Assembly: GCA_029204225.1 (NCBI GenBank)
Contig: CM055113.1
Coordinates: 17,885,746 to 17,949,745, forward strand
DNA from: Diphasiastrum complanatum
Lineage: Eukaryota > Streptophyta > Lycopodiopsida > Lycopodiales > Lycopodiaceae
Direction of reading: 5' to 3'
Length of the DNA: 64,000 bases
The notes under the pieces were generated by a model. The model was given only the letters and a program-made list of their open reading frames with translations, was not told where the DNA came from and did not search any database. Below are positions 1 through 11,742 of this stretch, piece by piece; the stretch's first letter is position 1, and each line of letters starts with the position of its first letter. Both the position numbers and the translations under genes were made by a program.

Positions 1-3000
1 TTAACAAATCAAAGTTCTCTTGGAATTACTACTAACCTATGCAATCTTAATGCCTATGCAAGGATCAAGGCTCTGATACCAAGAATGTCATGTACCAAAT
101 TTAAACTAGTAGCCATTACAATGGAAGTAAAGGTAATAGCAAGAAAAGTTACAAAGCACTTAAGATAGCATATCCAATGAGAGGTAAAAACAAAGAAATC
201 TCCATAAAATCACATTAGGCATGGAAGAATGAGTACATAGCAATGAATAGAGCATGGATGACCTAGCCTACTTATAGACAATGCTCGAACTTAACTAAAC
301 ATAATTATCTTAAGGGATAGTTGGCCCTTGTTAAGTCTTATTTAGTGTACATGGGGCCCTTATTGGCATGTTATCCTTATTCAATTACTTTGAAGGGCCT
401 AAAGAGGGAACCTAATAGCTCCTTTTGGGCTTACAAAGTTTACAATGGATATAATATTGCATTTCTTAGCACTGATGTAGTAAAAGTACATGACAGTGAC
501 TGACATGGTGGTTCTGTTATCAAAACTTGCTCAAGGTGGCGTCTTTGCTAGAGTCTTCAAGCATGCAAGAATGTCATTTGTTTTTCTTGCGATTACATTT
601 AGTTTTATTGATATACAATGTACACTCTCAGGATATGGTTTTTTTTTTCTTTGTAAAAGAAAACATATTTTTTTTATTTTTATGGGAGTCCTGTTCCTGA
701 ACGTGTTCCGTGCCGGAACGGGCAACTAAGGAACAAACATAAATAAGAATGTAAACCGCTTACTCCGATGTGTTGGTCTTTTCAATGATTTTTTTTGTTT
801 TTTCTTTAGATACAAAATGTCAAATTGAAAAAGTTTAATATATCGAACAATACTTGTAGCTGTGCAACGCTGACCTCATTTCCATGCAATGCATGACTAT
901 TGAATGAACTTCTTGTATGTCAAACCCAGAGGTACTTCGATTCTCTTAGAGATATAAGGAATCCAAGTTGTGAAAACATCGATGTGCCTAACTTTTCTGC
1001 TAAAACATAGTGTGTTTAAACATCAGATGATCAACACATGTTCTCAAATGTTTTAGCATTTTTTTGGAGTTATAGATAATATGCAACTTCTTTGTTTCTA
1101 GTATTTTGTATTTTGTCTGTCTCAGTAACTCGTCTAAATTTTGTGGTCCTTGTTTTATTCATTTATTTATATTTCATTTTTAATTAAAATTTTAAATTTT
1201 GAATTTCATTTTATTTGAATTATTATCATCATTATTATTTTTTCTTTCTTCTTAGTGATTGTCTAGTCAACAGTGGGTCTACCCAAGAGAATCCAGATTC
1301 TTTCGAAACCCAGTTAGGAACTTATGCTTGGGTACTGTTGAGACATAAGCAATGCTGGTTGGCTAAGATTTTTTGTTTTTCTATTTTTTGTTTATTGAAT
1401 TTTATATTATTGTTTTGACTTACATCCTTTGACTTTTTGAGTTGCTCATATATTGTTTCTAAGCTTTACCTTATGACATCACTGACTTCTCTATATAAAT
1501 TTGGGGAACTGGATATATTCTAATTTCACAAATAGATATATAATATGAAACTCTGTATGCTCATGTATTCATATTTAATAGTTCTCTTACACTTTTGATT
1601 AGATGGAGTATTTCTATAGGAAGTTTATTCTAGAACATACTCATGTATTGTTCATGCAGGTATATCGGAGTGCATTGCGACTTGTGAGATCAATGGTAAG
1701 AGTCAATACTTCCAAGTACTTTTAGATTCTATTCTTGGCAGGAATGTTCCTTGATATCTTTTGTTTTGCACAAGTTTGATATGTGACTTGTTTTAAAAGA
1801 AGTCCCAATCCACAGCATTGTTTTGCAAACCAGAAATTTAAATTGCTACTACTTTTTCTGTTTCACTTGAAATTTTATCAAGTCTTTGTTGTTTAGTACA
1901 AGTATTTTCCACTTGGTAGGCTATGAAAGTATCATGCCACAAAATGTTCAGTAATTCAAGATTTTATATCATTAGATAATTGCTAGAGCACAAACATAGA
2001 CAAGTAGAAAAAAATAAGTAGATATTTGTACCAAGGGGTCAAAAGGGAGACTTGAACCCTAATCAACTTGTTTGAATTCAAGGGGCTCATTCACTTTACT
2101 CAATTCCCCTGGAAAATTGAAGGTTTAATGTGATCTTGTATTATAATAGTGTTTAAGGAGCTTGTATTATAATAGTGTTTAACGAGGAAGATCGTTAATG
2201 CATTTGTGCTCAAATGTATGATTGTAGTTACACTGATTGCCTACTTTCAAAAATGACTTTATTTATTGGAATATTCTAACAAGCAGTCTACGAGGATTAA
2301 CTTCATTATCTAGTTTACACAGTGGATAAAATAGATATAGCTCAAGAAGCTTTTCTTCTCAAGTCCTAGTAATATTGTTCTTGTCTTTGTGCTTCTTATC
2401 GTTCATTAAGATGGAACAAAATGTCCACCTTCAATATACTTGAATCAGCAACAGACATTTTTTAGGAGCATAACTATGGGAAACTAATTTCCAAGCATCT
2501 CATCATTGGGAAATTTTTGAGTGTTTCCTATATAAGAAATCCTTCTTGGACATGTTTTGGTGAAACTCATTTACATTGGTGGTGACATGGTTTTCTAGTT
2601 AGGAAACATTTTTGTGACAGTGAGAAGCTCAATAGGTGTGGTTTTTGGTAAAAAAGTACATACTTTCTATCTTTTTACAAAGTTTTCTCCCTTTCCAATC
2701 TTTTCTCTTTCTCATTTTGTATTCTCTCCTCCACACCGAGCATGAATACTCTTTGTGGTATTGAGCAATGTAAAGGTTTGTTTTTTCTTGTTTCATGTCG
2801 GCCAATTTCTTGGGGCTCTATGTTCTTGAGTGAGAAAGGATTCCCAAAACTACGGTTGAGAAAATTGTAAGAAAGGAGCTGAAGCAGCTTTGAGCTGCTT
2901 ACATTGATTCATAAAATCTTACACTTGCCAACAACATACTATACGATTTTAATTACCAATCAATGTATTAAATGACTAATATTTATACTAGAAAAGAAAA

Positions 3001-3412
3001 TTTATACACATTTCCAAAATTGGATATACCATCACTGACTTTTCCAAAAGATCATGTAAGTTCCTTTCAGCTACATTTCAAGGCATGCTAGTTAATCAAG
3101 TATATTCTGAAAGCGTCCTAATAATGGCTTGTTCTTGGTTAGCTACTCTCAAATGCTACTGGGATGCTTCAACCTTTCTTTTTAGCCATAATATTTTCCA
3201 TGGGACAGTTATGATTGCATGTCTTCTGCGGATCTTGCTGTGACATCGACAACCGAATCTTTGCAATAAATACAGCCTTTCAGATTCTTGATGTAATGTC
3301 CTGTAGTCGCTACACATTCTATATTAATCACTTCTGTGTCAATCCACATCACTAACACAGTTATGAAAAAGAAGTCACTAATCCGTCCATGTACATGCAT
3401 CTTTGAATGCAG
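1..3412. other. Stretch without a firmly recognised gene; probable introns or upstream region of the PH-like gene
   Basis: AT-rich DNA with short accidental frames. One possible 36-nt exon at 1660-1695 reads VYRSALRLVRSM and is bounded by a clean acceptor (ttcatgcag) and donor (gtaagagt) on the plus strand. It could belong to the gene whose clear exons start at 3413, but its phase and partner exons cannot be fixed without transcripts. A weaker open stretch at about 1256-1340 also ends before a GT. A tRNA-like SINE head lies at 2031-2112. Otherwise I see no gene here. Confidence 0.4.
2031..2112 (-). repeat. Possible tRNA-derived SINE head
   Basis: On the minus strand the segment opens with CCAGGGG and closes with CCCCTTGG, which can pair like an acceptor stem. 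It contains GGTTCAAGTCTCCC, close to the RNA polymerase III B box GGTTCGANTCC. The A-box region is poor. The ends resemble those of the better tRNA-like unit at 31701-31771. Inference only; a decayed SINE or a chance match are both possible. Confidence 0.25.
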
Positions 3413-3965
3413 CTGCCATTACCATACCTAAAAATGGGTTATTTGAGGATTCCTCCTCTTGATAATTCACTTGCACCTCATAGCGATTGGAAAAGAGAAA
3501 TGTTTGTGCTTGATCATGAAGCACTTTACCAGGTATAATGAACTACTATACACATTTTCTAAGTCTTGATGAGCTAGTTTGAGGTATTTTGTTGCTAAAT
3601 GCCTTCAAATTCTTGATTTAAGATTATTTTGATGTTGGTTGATCAATTCCAGTTTCCTGTCATGCAATAGTAAAGTCAACCTTTGCTTGAAGGTGAACAG
3701 AACTAGGTGAGCTACCTTTGCCCTCTCAATATCAGAACTGTGTGTGTATTGCTTGCAGACAGAGAAAGTGGATGAGAGCTCTCCTTTGCCAAGCCCCTCT
3801 AGAAGCTTAAAGACCATTACAGCAGAAAGCAGTCCTGGGCCAAGTAAGCCATCCATATTACGTATACAGGTTGAAGATATTGCGGAAGTTATTCCTTGTG
3901 CAGATCTCAGTCTTCCACCTGGAGGAGGCTTTTGTATTAACACACCTTCTGGTCCACAGTATCTA

Positions 3966-4040
<75 letters not shown>

Positions 4041-4279
4041 TGAGATTCTGGTCATAATTTCAAATACAACTCTGGAAATAATTAAGAATCAACTAGCCTT
4101 ATCTCTTTCATTTTGATATGATTCTCTTGAATCTGTAAGTTGTTCATGTTTCTTCTTTTCACGGTCAGGTGGCGGAAACATGGGAAGCCATGGACGGATG
4201 GGCAGATGCTATTCGCCTCGTATACACCATTTACGTCCGTGGGAAGACTGATGTCCTAGCTGGAATTCTAGCTGGATGA
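3413..4279 (+). CDS. Partial multi-exon gene, probable PH (pleckstrin homology) domain protein, C-terminal part
   Basis: Three exons join in phase 0: 3413-3532 (40 codons), 3759-3965 (69 codons) and 4169-4279 (36 codons plus TGA). All introns start GT and end AG. The first exon contains GYLRIPP then [15 protein letters not shown], which fits the opening strands of a PH domain (GWL...WK.R.FVL....LY). The last has [19 protein letters not shown], which fits the closing strand and the C-terminal helix with its invariant Trp. The middle exon begins with a Ser/Pro-rich insert, so the domain would be split by a loop. PH domains usually bind phosphoinositides or proteins at membranes. After the helix only about 20 residues remain before the stop. 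The N-terminal part lies upstream, perhaps through the small exon at 1660-1695, or outside the window. The PH assignment is by pattern, not by a database match; the exon chain is stronger evidence than the family name. Confidence 0.55.
3969..4037. repeat. (CT)n microsatellite in an intron
   Basis: An almost pure CT tract of about 69 bp begins a few bases after the proposed splice donor at 3966 of the PH-like gene. The arginine/glutamate and serine/leucine frames read through it are artefacts. Pyrimidine-rich intron tracts can bind splicing factors, so length changes here could affect splicing (inference). Confidence 0.95.
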
Positions 4280-5787
4280 GCTGTTTCACTCGAATCTCAT
4301 TCTTTTTTTCAGAATAGCAGGAACCCGATGCATGGAGGACGAAGCAAAATCACGGTTGTTACTAGTATCATTGCTATCCGCCATAGCCTTTCTCAATGGA
4401 GGCTCTGAATTTGGCATCTACACTTTTGTCAAGGACAATGTAGCAGTACATTGTATCAGATTTCACAAAAGTAAGAATATGCAGGGGAAATAAGTTCAAG
4501 TTTTAGTGAGGATATCATGAGTAGCTATAGTTGCAGATGTCTTTCCAGAACTTTAAAACACTTGTTTTCCACACAAGATTTTGAGCAATCACAATTTTCA
4601 ATCACCATCATTACAGCCCATTGCCATAAACTCTCCCAAGTTGAATGGTTTTGCTCGACTCGTTGTTGATCTATTAGAGTTTTTTGAGTTTGTGATCTGT
4701 CTTATGAGCACATTGATGTTGATCTTATGACATGCTATGGTTGAGAGATGTATCTGGAATAATGATTGATGAAGTTGAGGCATGTTGAATGATGCCTAAA
4801 AGCTAGATGTTGTGCATATAGAGAAAGGTATATTGGTCGTATTTAGATTGAGAGAATCCACAAAATGCTTGAAGCACGTACAAAATAATTTTGAGAATGC
4901 TGCATTTTAGTCTACTCGAATTTAAAAAATGATAAATTCTATCAGAAAGATGTAAAGAGATTTGTGCAATCTGAGAGTCCCTCTTTCTGAGATATTTGTC
5001 AAGCTTTGCAACCCATGGTTCCTCTGATGTTACAGTGGAGCTTTGAAAAGAATGCTTCAGCATCTCTTTAAAATTCATCATAAAGACAGAAGAGGCAATC
5101 AGGGGTCTTCAAAAGTCTCTATGGTGAGGCATAGTGCGACTTTCCAGAGCAATGGAGCCTTTGTTTTTCCTTATCTTTGAGATGAAATGATATGTTAACA
5201 CGAGTTCTGAGGCACCCCCTTGTGTGGGCCTCTGGCCTACCTTTGAGACTTTGTAAAGGAGTAATTCACATTAGGATCTAATAATACTCGTCCTTTGCTT
5301 TTCAAGGAAAATTCTGGAACTGTTGTCATCAGAATCACATAATTCGCAATTGCATCACTGCATCTTTACAAATACGCAGAATCTATGTGTGAGTGATTTA
5401 TTGGAAGTGAATCTTATCTTAATGTATAATTCTTGGTTACCAATTCATTCCCATGTCCATTTCTTTATCTTCGAGTCTCCTTAACTCACATTGAGATGTT
5501 GATGTATGTGTGAGATATGCAATGGCCAGAGAGTCCCCAATCACATGTAGGAGATAGCAGGGGACATTCACCCTAAATTCCTCCCTAGCTGTGGAGATGG
5601 GTCTTAAAATTCACTAGAGTCAGGAGTTTGAAAAAGTCAACCTTCAAAGGCAGTCAGAGTCAAGCAGAAGCTGGCACATATACGTCATGTCAACCTTTGG
5701 AGGTAGCCTGCTTCCTACATGTGGCCCTCCCATATGGAGGTTGCCTCCATGGACTACCCTGGTGGTAGCGTCCAACATGTGATTGTT
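4280..5787. other. Stretch without a recognised gene
   Basis: Follows the stop of the PH-like gene and probably includes its 3' untranslated region. Only short frames are present. A short frame opening at ATG 4330 is hydrophobic but has no recognisable domain. A block near 5640-5775 carries GGAGGTAGCCT-like words that recur near 29620-29820. Confidence 0.4.
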
Positions 5788-5806
5788 GGTGTGTGTGTGT
5801 GTGTGT
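5788..5806. repeat. (GT)n microsatellite
   Basis: About 19 bp of alternating GT just before the first copia fragment. A short simple repeat with no apparent gene function. Confidence 0.9.
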
Positions 5807-5839
5807 CTAAAACTATCATTAAAAAAATTTCCTCATATT

Positions 5840-6412
5840 TGCTTGTAGTGCCTTTGCACAAGTTCCTACAAAACTTAGAAAAAAGTTAAATGATTCTAAT
5901 GCTAAGTCAATTTTTGTAGGACATGCTAATGGATACAAAGCTTATAAGTTTCATAATCCTTTGACAAAAAAGATTTTTATCAATCGAGATGTTATATTTC
6001 TTGAAGATTAGTTTTATGATTTGAAGGGTGTGTGAAAAGTGAGTGAAGACACTTTAGATACTTTAGACTTATAAGATACTAATTTTTGCCCTTCAAGGCA
6101 CTCTATAGTTGTCAATGATCTAGAAGAAGATGATGTACAATAGCCTTAGCATGAGCATTTATCTCCTAGAAGATTGAATCGTCAAAAGTTTCTACCAAAG
6201 AGATTTATTGGAGAATCCTATTGCAATTTTGTGGAGTCTAACACCATGAAAGAAGCAATATTTGGTCTGAATGCAAAGCATCAAAAGTCAATAATAAAGG
6301 AGTATCAATCTCTTATCAAGAATCAAACGTGGAATGTCACAAATCTGCCGCCTAGTAAAAATATTGTAGGGTGCAAATGGATTTTCAAAATCAATACAAA
6401 GTTAGTTTGAAG
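5840..6412 (+). pseudogene. Ty1/copia pol fragment: integrase C-terminus and start of reverse transcriptase
   Basis: Translation gives a copia integrase tail of the form ...FVGHANGYKAYKFHNP, then NRDVIFLED, followed by a linker and then IVGCKWIFKINTK, the entry to the reverse transcriptase. In-frame stops interrupt it, for example after IFLED near 6010. It ends abruptly at about 6412, where a different integrase piece of the B lineage begins, so upstream and downstream parts are lost. Related in sequence to the B copies near 19216-20935. Not expected to make a functional protein. Confidence 0.8.
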
Positions 6413-6439
6413 ATTGACAGATCAAAGTCATTGGATAAG

Positions 6440-6855
6440 GCCTCTTTTCCAGATCCATTAGTTGCTTCCATTCTATGAAAACCACCATCCACTTGCATAG
6501 TCTCATAGCATTCAAGTTCTTCAAGCAATTCAAAGCGTCTGCTGAGAACTAGACCCAGAGGAAGATCAAAGCTCTACGCACATATAGAGGGGGAGAGTTC
6601 ATCTCCACAAAATTCAAGGAGTTCTACAAGGCCAACGGAATACATTAGCAATACACAACAAGCTACTCACCACAGTCCAATGGTGTAGCGAATGGAAGAA
6701 TCGGACACTCATCGAAAGTGCCAAGAACTTGCTGGCCCATGCTTCTCATCCAAAGAAGTTCTGGGCAGAAGCTGTTACTATAGCAGCCTATCTTCAAAAT
6801 CGATCCATTACAAAAGTCCTGAATGGCAAGACACCTTATGAGGTGTGGACAGTGT
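6440..6855 (+). pseudogene. Ty1/copia integrase core fragment, B lineage
   Basis: Broken frames recover NRTLIESAKNLLAHA, PKKFWAEAVTIAAYLQ and LNGKTPYEVWT, the part of copia integrase around and after the third catalytic residue. The same segment occurs at 20100-20425 with close wording. Several stops and frameshifts are present. It sits out of order, after a fragment that should follow it in an intact element, so this is a separate insertion or a rearranged copy. Confidence 0.8.
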
Positions 6856-6893
6856 CGTAAATCTACAAGATCAGAGAGCTGAGCTCTGAAACC

Positions 6894-7767
6894 ATGTAGG
6901 AAAATCAGAGAAATCGAGATGATATCGGATTAGTAGAGCTCTGATAGAAATAGATACTCATATACCATGTCGGATGGAAACATGGTGTGTAGCGAAAGTG
7001 GTGAGTAAGTGGTGCGTGGATCGGAAGTGCGGCAATTACCAACAATGCATTCAAGATGGATCGAACAATACAACAGTGCGCAATAGAACTAGAACGTAGA
7101 CAAGAACTTGCACTCTGATAATTATCAAAATGGAGTACAAGAGCGTGAAGTTGGGCGCAAATCAGTGGGTGCAAATACAAGGCTTCAGCTGAAAATGGTT
7201 GATAGCAGAATACTGGAATACAACAATTATAACTAATTGATTCTAAACTTACTTAACCACTGATCATTGTTATAGAATAATCCATGTACATTGTTACAAA
7301 AGATGTCTGTAAGGGCGTTGACTCCACTGGATGTCAGATGATCAGTGCATTGGAATCCTAAGTTAATCTACTTACAGTCCCACAGAAGCCATTATTTTGA
7401 CAGTATGTGAGTTGGATTTTCTAGTTGATGGTATCGAAAAAATATACAAAGGATCGGATTTATGCAAAGGGTCGGATAATTTACGAAGGGTCGGATTTAT
7501 TGGACTCGATCCGATCCGATCCGATCCAGGGTCGAAGACGCTCAGATATTTTCCGCCTCATCCGATTCGATCCAGGGTTGGAAAATCTCTCTCGATGGGA
7601 TTAACATTGGGTCGAAAAAATTCGATCCTAATTTTTTCGATCTTCTGTACAAAACTTTGAGCCTTTTTCCTTCCTTCTTTTTGTTGTTTTCAAGAATAGA
7701 TATAAACAAGAATTTTCCAGGATGCTCATTACCTGATGGAATTGGGCTTGAGCATAGAATTCCAGCA
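6894..7767 (-). mobile_element. Copia LTR, B lineage, minus orientation
   Basis: Begins TGTAGGAAAATCAG just after a primer-site-like GCTCTGAAACCA (6882-6893). Ends AATTCCAGCA just before a polypurine tract that reads AAGGGAGAG on the minus strand. Parts match the LTR at 12562-13347: the GCACTCTGATAA...GAGTACAA block and the final GGATGCTCATTAC...GAGCATA block. Having a primer site on one side and a polypurine tract on the other is unusual, see findings. A cluster of GGATCGGAT/GATCCGATCC words lies inside at 7440-7625. The left boundary is less certain than the right. Confidence 0.6.
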
Positions 7768-8089
7768 CTCTCCCTTAATGGGGATCCTATAAAGATTTGA
7801 TCTTCAAATTTAGCTGATTGTTAAATTTAAGATAGTGCTCCTTGGTGAAGTAATCTGCTGCCATAGACTCTAACCTGTAGTAAACCAAAGAAATTACCCT
7901 TGTGCTTTGGTTGTCGCAATAGATGGACGTTGAATGTGACTGGAAAAATTCGATATCTGCAAACAAGTTTGTCAGCCAAATTGCCTCCTTGGTAGCATTT
8001 GTGACATCTATAAACTCTGACTCTGTGGAGGATAATGCTACTAAGGTTTGGATGTTACATGAGACTAGACCTTGATTGAACATAAATCA
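7768..8089 (-). pseudogene. Copia RNase H fragment with polypurine tract
   Basis: The minus frame over 7787-8083 reads VALSSTESEFIDV, TKEAIWLTNLFADI and IYCDNQST, the signature of copia RNase H. The 3' end lies next to the polypurine tract (7768-7785, AAGGGAGAG on the minus strand) and the LTR at 6894-7767. The upstream part is cut at 8089/8090 by the start of another LTR, so this is the tail of a B-type element interrupted by a later insertion. Confidence 0.8.
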
Positions 8090-9047
8090 TGTTGGAAAGA
8101 GGTGATGAGATGAGAGAGAAAATAATTCGACAAAGTCGAAGTAGGTGAGCGCGGCGGAAGAAACCTTCCTTCCTGTGCATGACTATGCCTATCAATATTG
8201 AACAAAAATAGTGATAGAAATCATGTTCAATCTTTAGCAACTAACTTTGAAATCGCTAGCAACTAAGTGATTACGTAGCCAAACATAAAGCATTGAATGA
8301 TCAAAAAAATAATAAGATATTATTAGTTACAAAAGAATTACAAATATGCATGCATACTAATATGATACTGAACGCAATAAAAGATAGATTGATTCAGTAA
8401 AAGAAACAAATCAGAATGGAAATCAGCACAAAGAAATTGCAATTCAAAGCCGCGTGCTCTGAGCTATCTCTGAGTAACTGTAACTCTATCTGAATTACGC
8501 ACTTCCGCTAATAAGCAGTAAGCGCAATAGCAAACTCTAAATCAACTCTGAAGAACTAAGCTAGAATTCTCAAGAATGCTCAAGAGTGTTCAACCTTGAA
8601 AGCTTGAGAGAGATGCTAACTATGCTTCAATCTGTTACTAATAACAACGATTATGATGTAGAAGTATGAGCAGCTATTTATACTAAGAAATTAGGTCATC
8701 GATTGCGACATCCAGTTGGCTATGATGTGTTGGCACTCGTCCATTTAGGACTTCCCAGAAATTCACTTGCTGATAATTAATGCAAGACAGTGGCTTGAAT
8801 TCAAAATTGAATGTTAATTGTCATAGTGCAGAAATGAACTATTTTTCACGACAGCCTAAAAATGCGACAGCTGAAAAATGCAAAAACCGAAGTGTCCGAA
8901 GTGGCCGAAGTGGCAAAAACCACCTGTGAACCATTTTCGAATACTTCTGTAGACTGTGTAAAAACACGAAGAAAACCGCAAGTCTGGATGATCAATTGGA
9001 TGAAGATTAAAAGTCGATTAGTCGATTAGTAGGAGAACAATCCAACA
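8090..9047 (-). mobile_element. Copia LTR (3' LTR of C element), minus orientation
   Basis: Starts TGTTGGAAAG and ends ACAATCCAACA, so the termini are TGTTGGA...TCCAACA. A polypurine tract (GGGGGAG on the minus strand) follows directly at 9048-9055, placing this as the 3' LTR of the C fragment to its right. It interrupts a B-type RNase H. Length about 958 bp. The matching 5' LTR of this copy was not found. Confidence 0.75.
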
Positions 9048-10441
9048 CTCCCCCTTAATCTGAATCCATGAATGCCTTGGCCTTCAAACTTAGTTCTGCA
9101 CAAAACTTTATGTGTGTATCCAAGCTTAATGCTTTGGTGAAAATATATGCTGTCATATCTTGCGTTCTCGACAGTACTACAAGTTAATCTCTTTGTTGAG
9201 AACTTTGTTTCTGACGTGGTGATACTTGATTTCAATGTGCATACTCCTAGAATGAAACCTAGAGTTGGCCGATAAGGCAATGGCACTTTGATTATCACAA
9301 AATAAAATCGTTGGAGCATATTGATTCAGACTTATATCTGAAAGTAAGTTCCTTAACCAAATTGCTTCCTTTGTAGCTTGAGAGGCTGCGATATACTCTG
9401 ATTCAGTGAAAGATAGAGCTATTGATGATTGCTTGCTATCGTTCCATGAAATAGGACAATTGTTGAGGAAGAATGTAAATCCAGAAGTGGATTTATGAGT
9501 GTCTACATCTCCTGCCCAACTTGCATTTGTGTATTTACTGAGTAAATTGAGTTTGTCGTTGTCGCTTGTTCCATAACAAATGCAAAAGTCCATAGCAGCT
9601 CGAAGATACCTCATAACTCTGACAAGAGCTTTCCAATGTGTTATACCAGGATTGGTCATAAACTGACTTATTGAGCTGACTGCAAAAGCTATGTCTAGTC
9701 TGGTACAGATCATGACGTACATAAGAGATCCTATTATCGAATGATAAGGATACTCACGCATCTGCTTTTTCTCTTGAATTGTTTGAGAACTCTGGTCCTT
9801 TGACAATTTGAGACGTGGTTCCATTGGTGAGAGAGCTAACTTGCAATTAACCAGATTATATCTGACTAACATATTGTAGATGTACCTCTGCTGAGTAATG
9901 TAAATCAACTTTTGATTTCTATCTCTTTGGAATTGAATACCAAGGCAGAAATGAGCTTTGCCCAGATTAGTCATGTCAAATATGAAAGATAGCATTGTCT
10001 TAGCTTCTTTTATCAGATTGATATTGTTGCTGAAAAGCAATGTAAGTGACAATGATAAAAGACTGCTTCACTTTCTTGAAGTAAACATTGGAATCTGAAG
10101 ATCTTGGTATGTAGCCGTGATCAGTAAGAAAAGTATTGATCCTTTGAAACCACGCCCGAGCATATTGCTTCAAGCCATAAAGTGCTTTATGGAGTTTACA
10201 CACATGATTGTGTTTACCTTCGATATTGTAACCTTCAGGTTGCACCATGTAATTGTCCTCTTTGATAACTCCGTTAAGATATGATGTCTGTACATCCATT
10301 TGATGTATTTCCAAATCTGCAGCAGCAGCAAATAATAACAAAAGTTGAATAGAAGAATACTTAACTATTGGACTAAAGGTCTCAGTATAATCGATGTTAT
10401 GTACCTAAGAAAATTCTCTGGCAACTAGTTGAGCTTTTCTT
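9048..10441 (-). pseudogene. Ty1/copia pol fragment, C lineage: reverse transcriptase to RNase H
   Basis: From 10441 down the minus strand reads QLVAREFS then IDYTETFSPIVK, LEIHQMDVQTSYLNG, and HKALYGLKQYARAWF, all copia reverse transcriptase motifs. The region of the YVDD box is damaged (near 10040 the frame shifts and reads VTYIAFQQQ). RNase H follows with ISWNDSKQSSIALS, TESEYIAASQATKEAIWL and LFCDNQSAIALS. The longest frame is 9177-10052 (291 aa). There are a frameshift near 10030 and stops near 10410 and 9177. The upstream half is missing: at about 10441 the sequence changes to a piece of lineage A. Confidence 0.85.
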
Positions 10442-11740
10442 CTATCGCTGCTGATACATACTTTGCTTCGCAGGATGACTGAGCCACAATGGTCTGCTTC
10501 TTGTTGACCCAGAGAATTGTTGCTCCTGAAGTGATGGTGCATCCTCTTGAGACACTTTTGCAGTCAGAGAGAGACCCCAACTAGCATCACTGTAGGAAAG
10601 CATCTGGAACCCTGCATCACGAGAATAACACAATCCAAAATCTTTTGTTAATTGAAGGTATTGCAAAATTTGTTTTGCAATCTTCCAATGAGTCGAGCTT
10701 GGATTCGTACTGAATGGCTCATCCTGAACACGACATAAGCAATGTCAGGACATATGTTATCTGCAAGGTACATCAGTGATCCGATCAGCTTTTTGTATGG
10801 TGTCTGTTGCATCAATTCTCTTTCTTCTTCAGTGTTCGGACAATCTTCATTCGTCAAGACTATTCCTGCAAGCATTGGAGTATTTGCTCCTTTGCAATTC
10901 AGCATCCCGAAATCTTCTAATATCTTCTGGGTATATTTGGACTGATGAAGGTACAATTTACCTCCCTCATAGTCCCTGTCAATTTGTAGGCCAAGATAAC
11001 ATCTAGCTTCTCCCAAGTCTGCAATCTCGAATTGTTTCGAGATATCATACTTCACCTCAGCAATAAGATCCTCACTCTTGCAGAGTATCAGAGTGTCATG
11101 CACATACACAGCTACAATGATGATCTTCCCATCTGTAATTCTTACATAAACATTGGAATCAGCTATTAGTGGCTTGAATCCTAAGGATTTCAGGGCTTGA
11201 TCTTTCTTTTTATACCATTGTCGCACTGATTGCTTCAGACCACAGATACTCTTGTGCATTTTGCATGGATAAGTAGGTCACTTGAATGAGGTGCAACTCG
11301 AACATCTTCGTCTGAGTGTTCGTCCTCTGCTCCCTTTGTCACAATTGGTAGATCATAGTACTGTCTTCCAAGGACTTCATAATTGACAGGATCATCGTTG
11401 GCCATTGTTTTGCTCTCATGAAATTTGACATCTTTGATTGTCATCACAGTGTTTGTCTTTGGCATATAGACTCTGTAGTATGACAAATGATTGTCATATC
11501 CTACAAGATATCCTGGTTCTACTTTCTCATCAAGCTTCTTTCGAAGCTTATCAGGAACATGTGCATAAGTTGCACAGCCAAAGATTCGGATGTGAGTCAG
11601 ATTGGGTTTTCTACCCCACCATAATTCGTGTGGTGTCGTGTGAGGAACATCGGATTTTCCTGTTCTGTTCTGAATGTAAGCAACTGTAGCTACTACTTCA
11701 GCTCACAACACTCTTGGAGCCTTCGAATAGGCCATCATGT
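10442..11740 (-). pseudogene. Ty1/copia fragment, A lineage: end of integrase, reverse transcriptase, partial RNase H
   Basis: Minus-strand frames run from the integrase tail (MMAYSKAPRVL, AYIQNRT) through YYRVYMPKTNT to reverse transcriptase (ICGLKQSVRQWYKKKDQAL, VAVYVHDTLILCKSE, LGLQIDRDYEGGKLYLHQS) and part of RNase H (LSYSDASWG). The catalytic box has become YVHD. It is clearly related to the full A element at 35222-41193. Both ends are abrupt: the RNase H stops at 10442 against a C reverse transcriptase, and the integrase stops at about 11740 against a B gag. Confidence 0.85.
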
Positions 11741-11742
11741 AT

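Noticed and set aside
1215-1418. Frame with GTYAWVLLRHKQCWLAKIF, which resembles the start of a PWWP domain
   Set aside because: The core PWWP residues are missing, there is no clear donor in frame, and the hydrophobic rest is AT-rich noncoding sequence.
3605-4039. Minus-strand frame rich in Arg-Glu over the CT tract
   Set aside because: The RE repeat is only the translation of the microsatellite; the rest is the reverse of the PH-like exon.
4317-4493. Short frame MEDEAKSRLLLVSLLSAIAF after the PH-like stop
   Set aside because: No homology known to me and no splice connection; a chance frame is as likely.
7397-7660. Frame over the GATCC words
   Set aside because: Repeat-derived, within an LTR.
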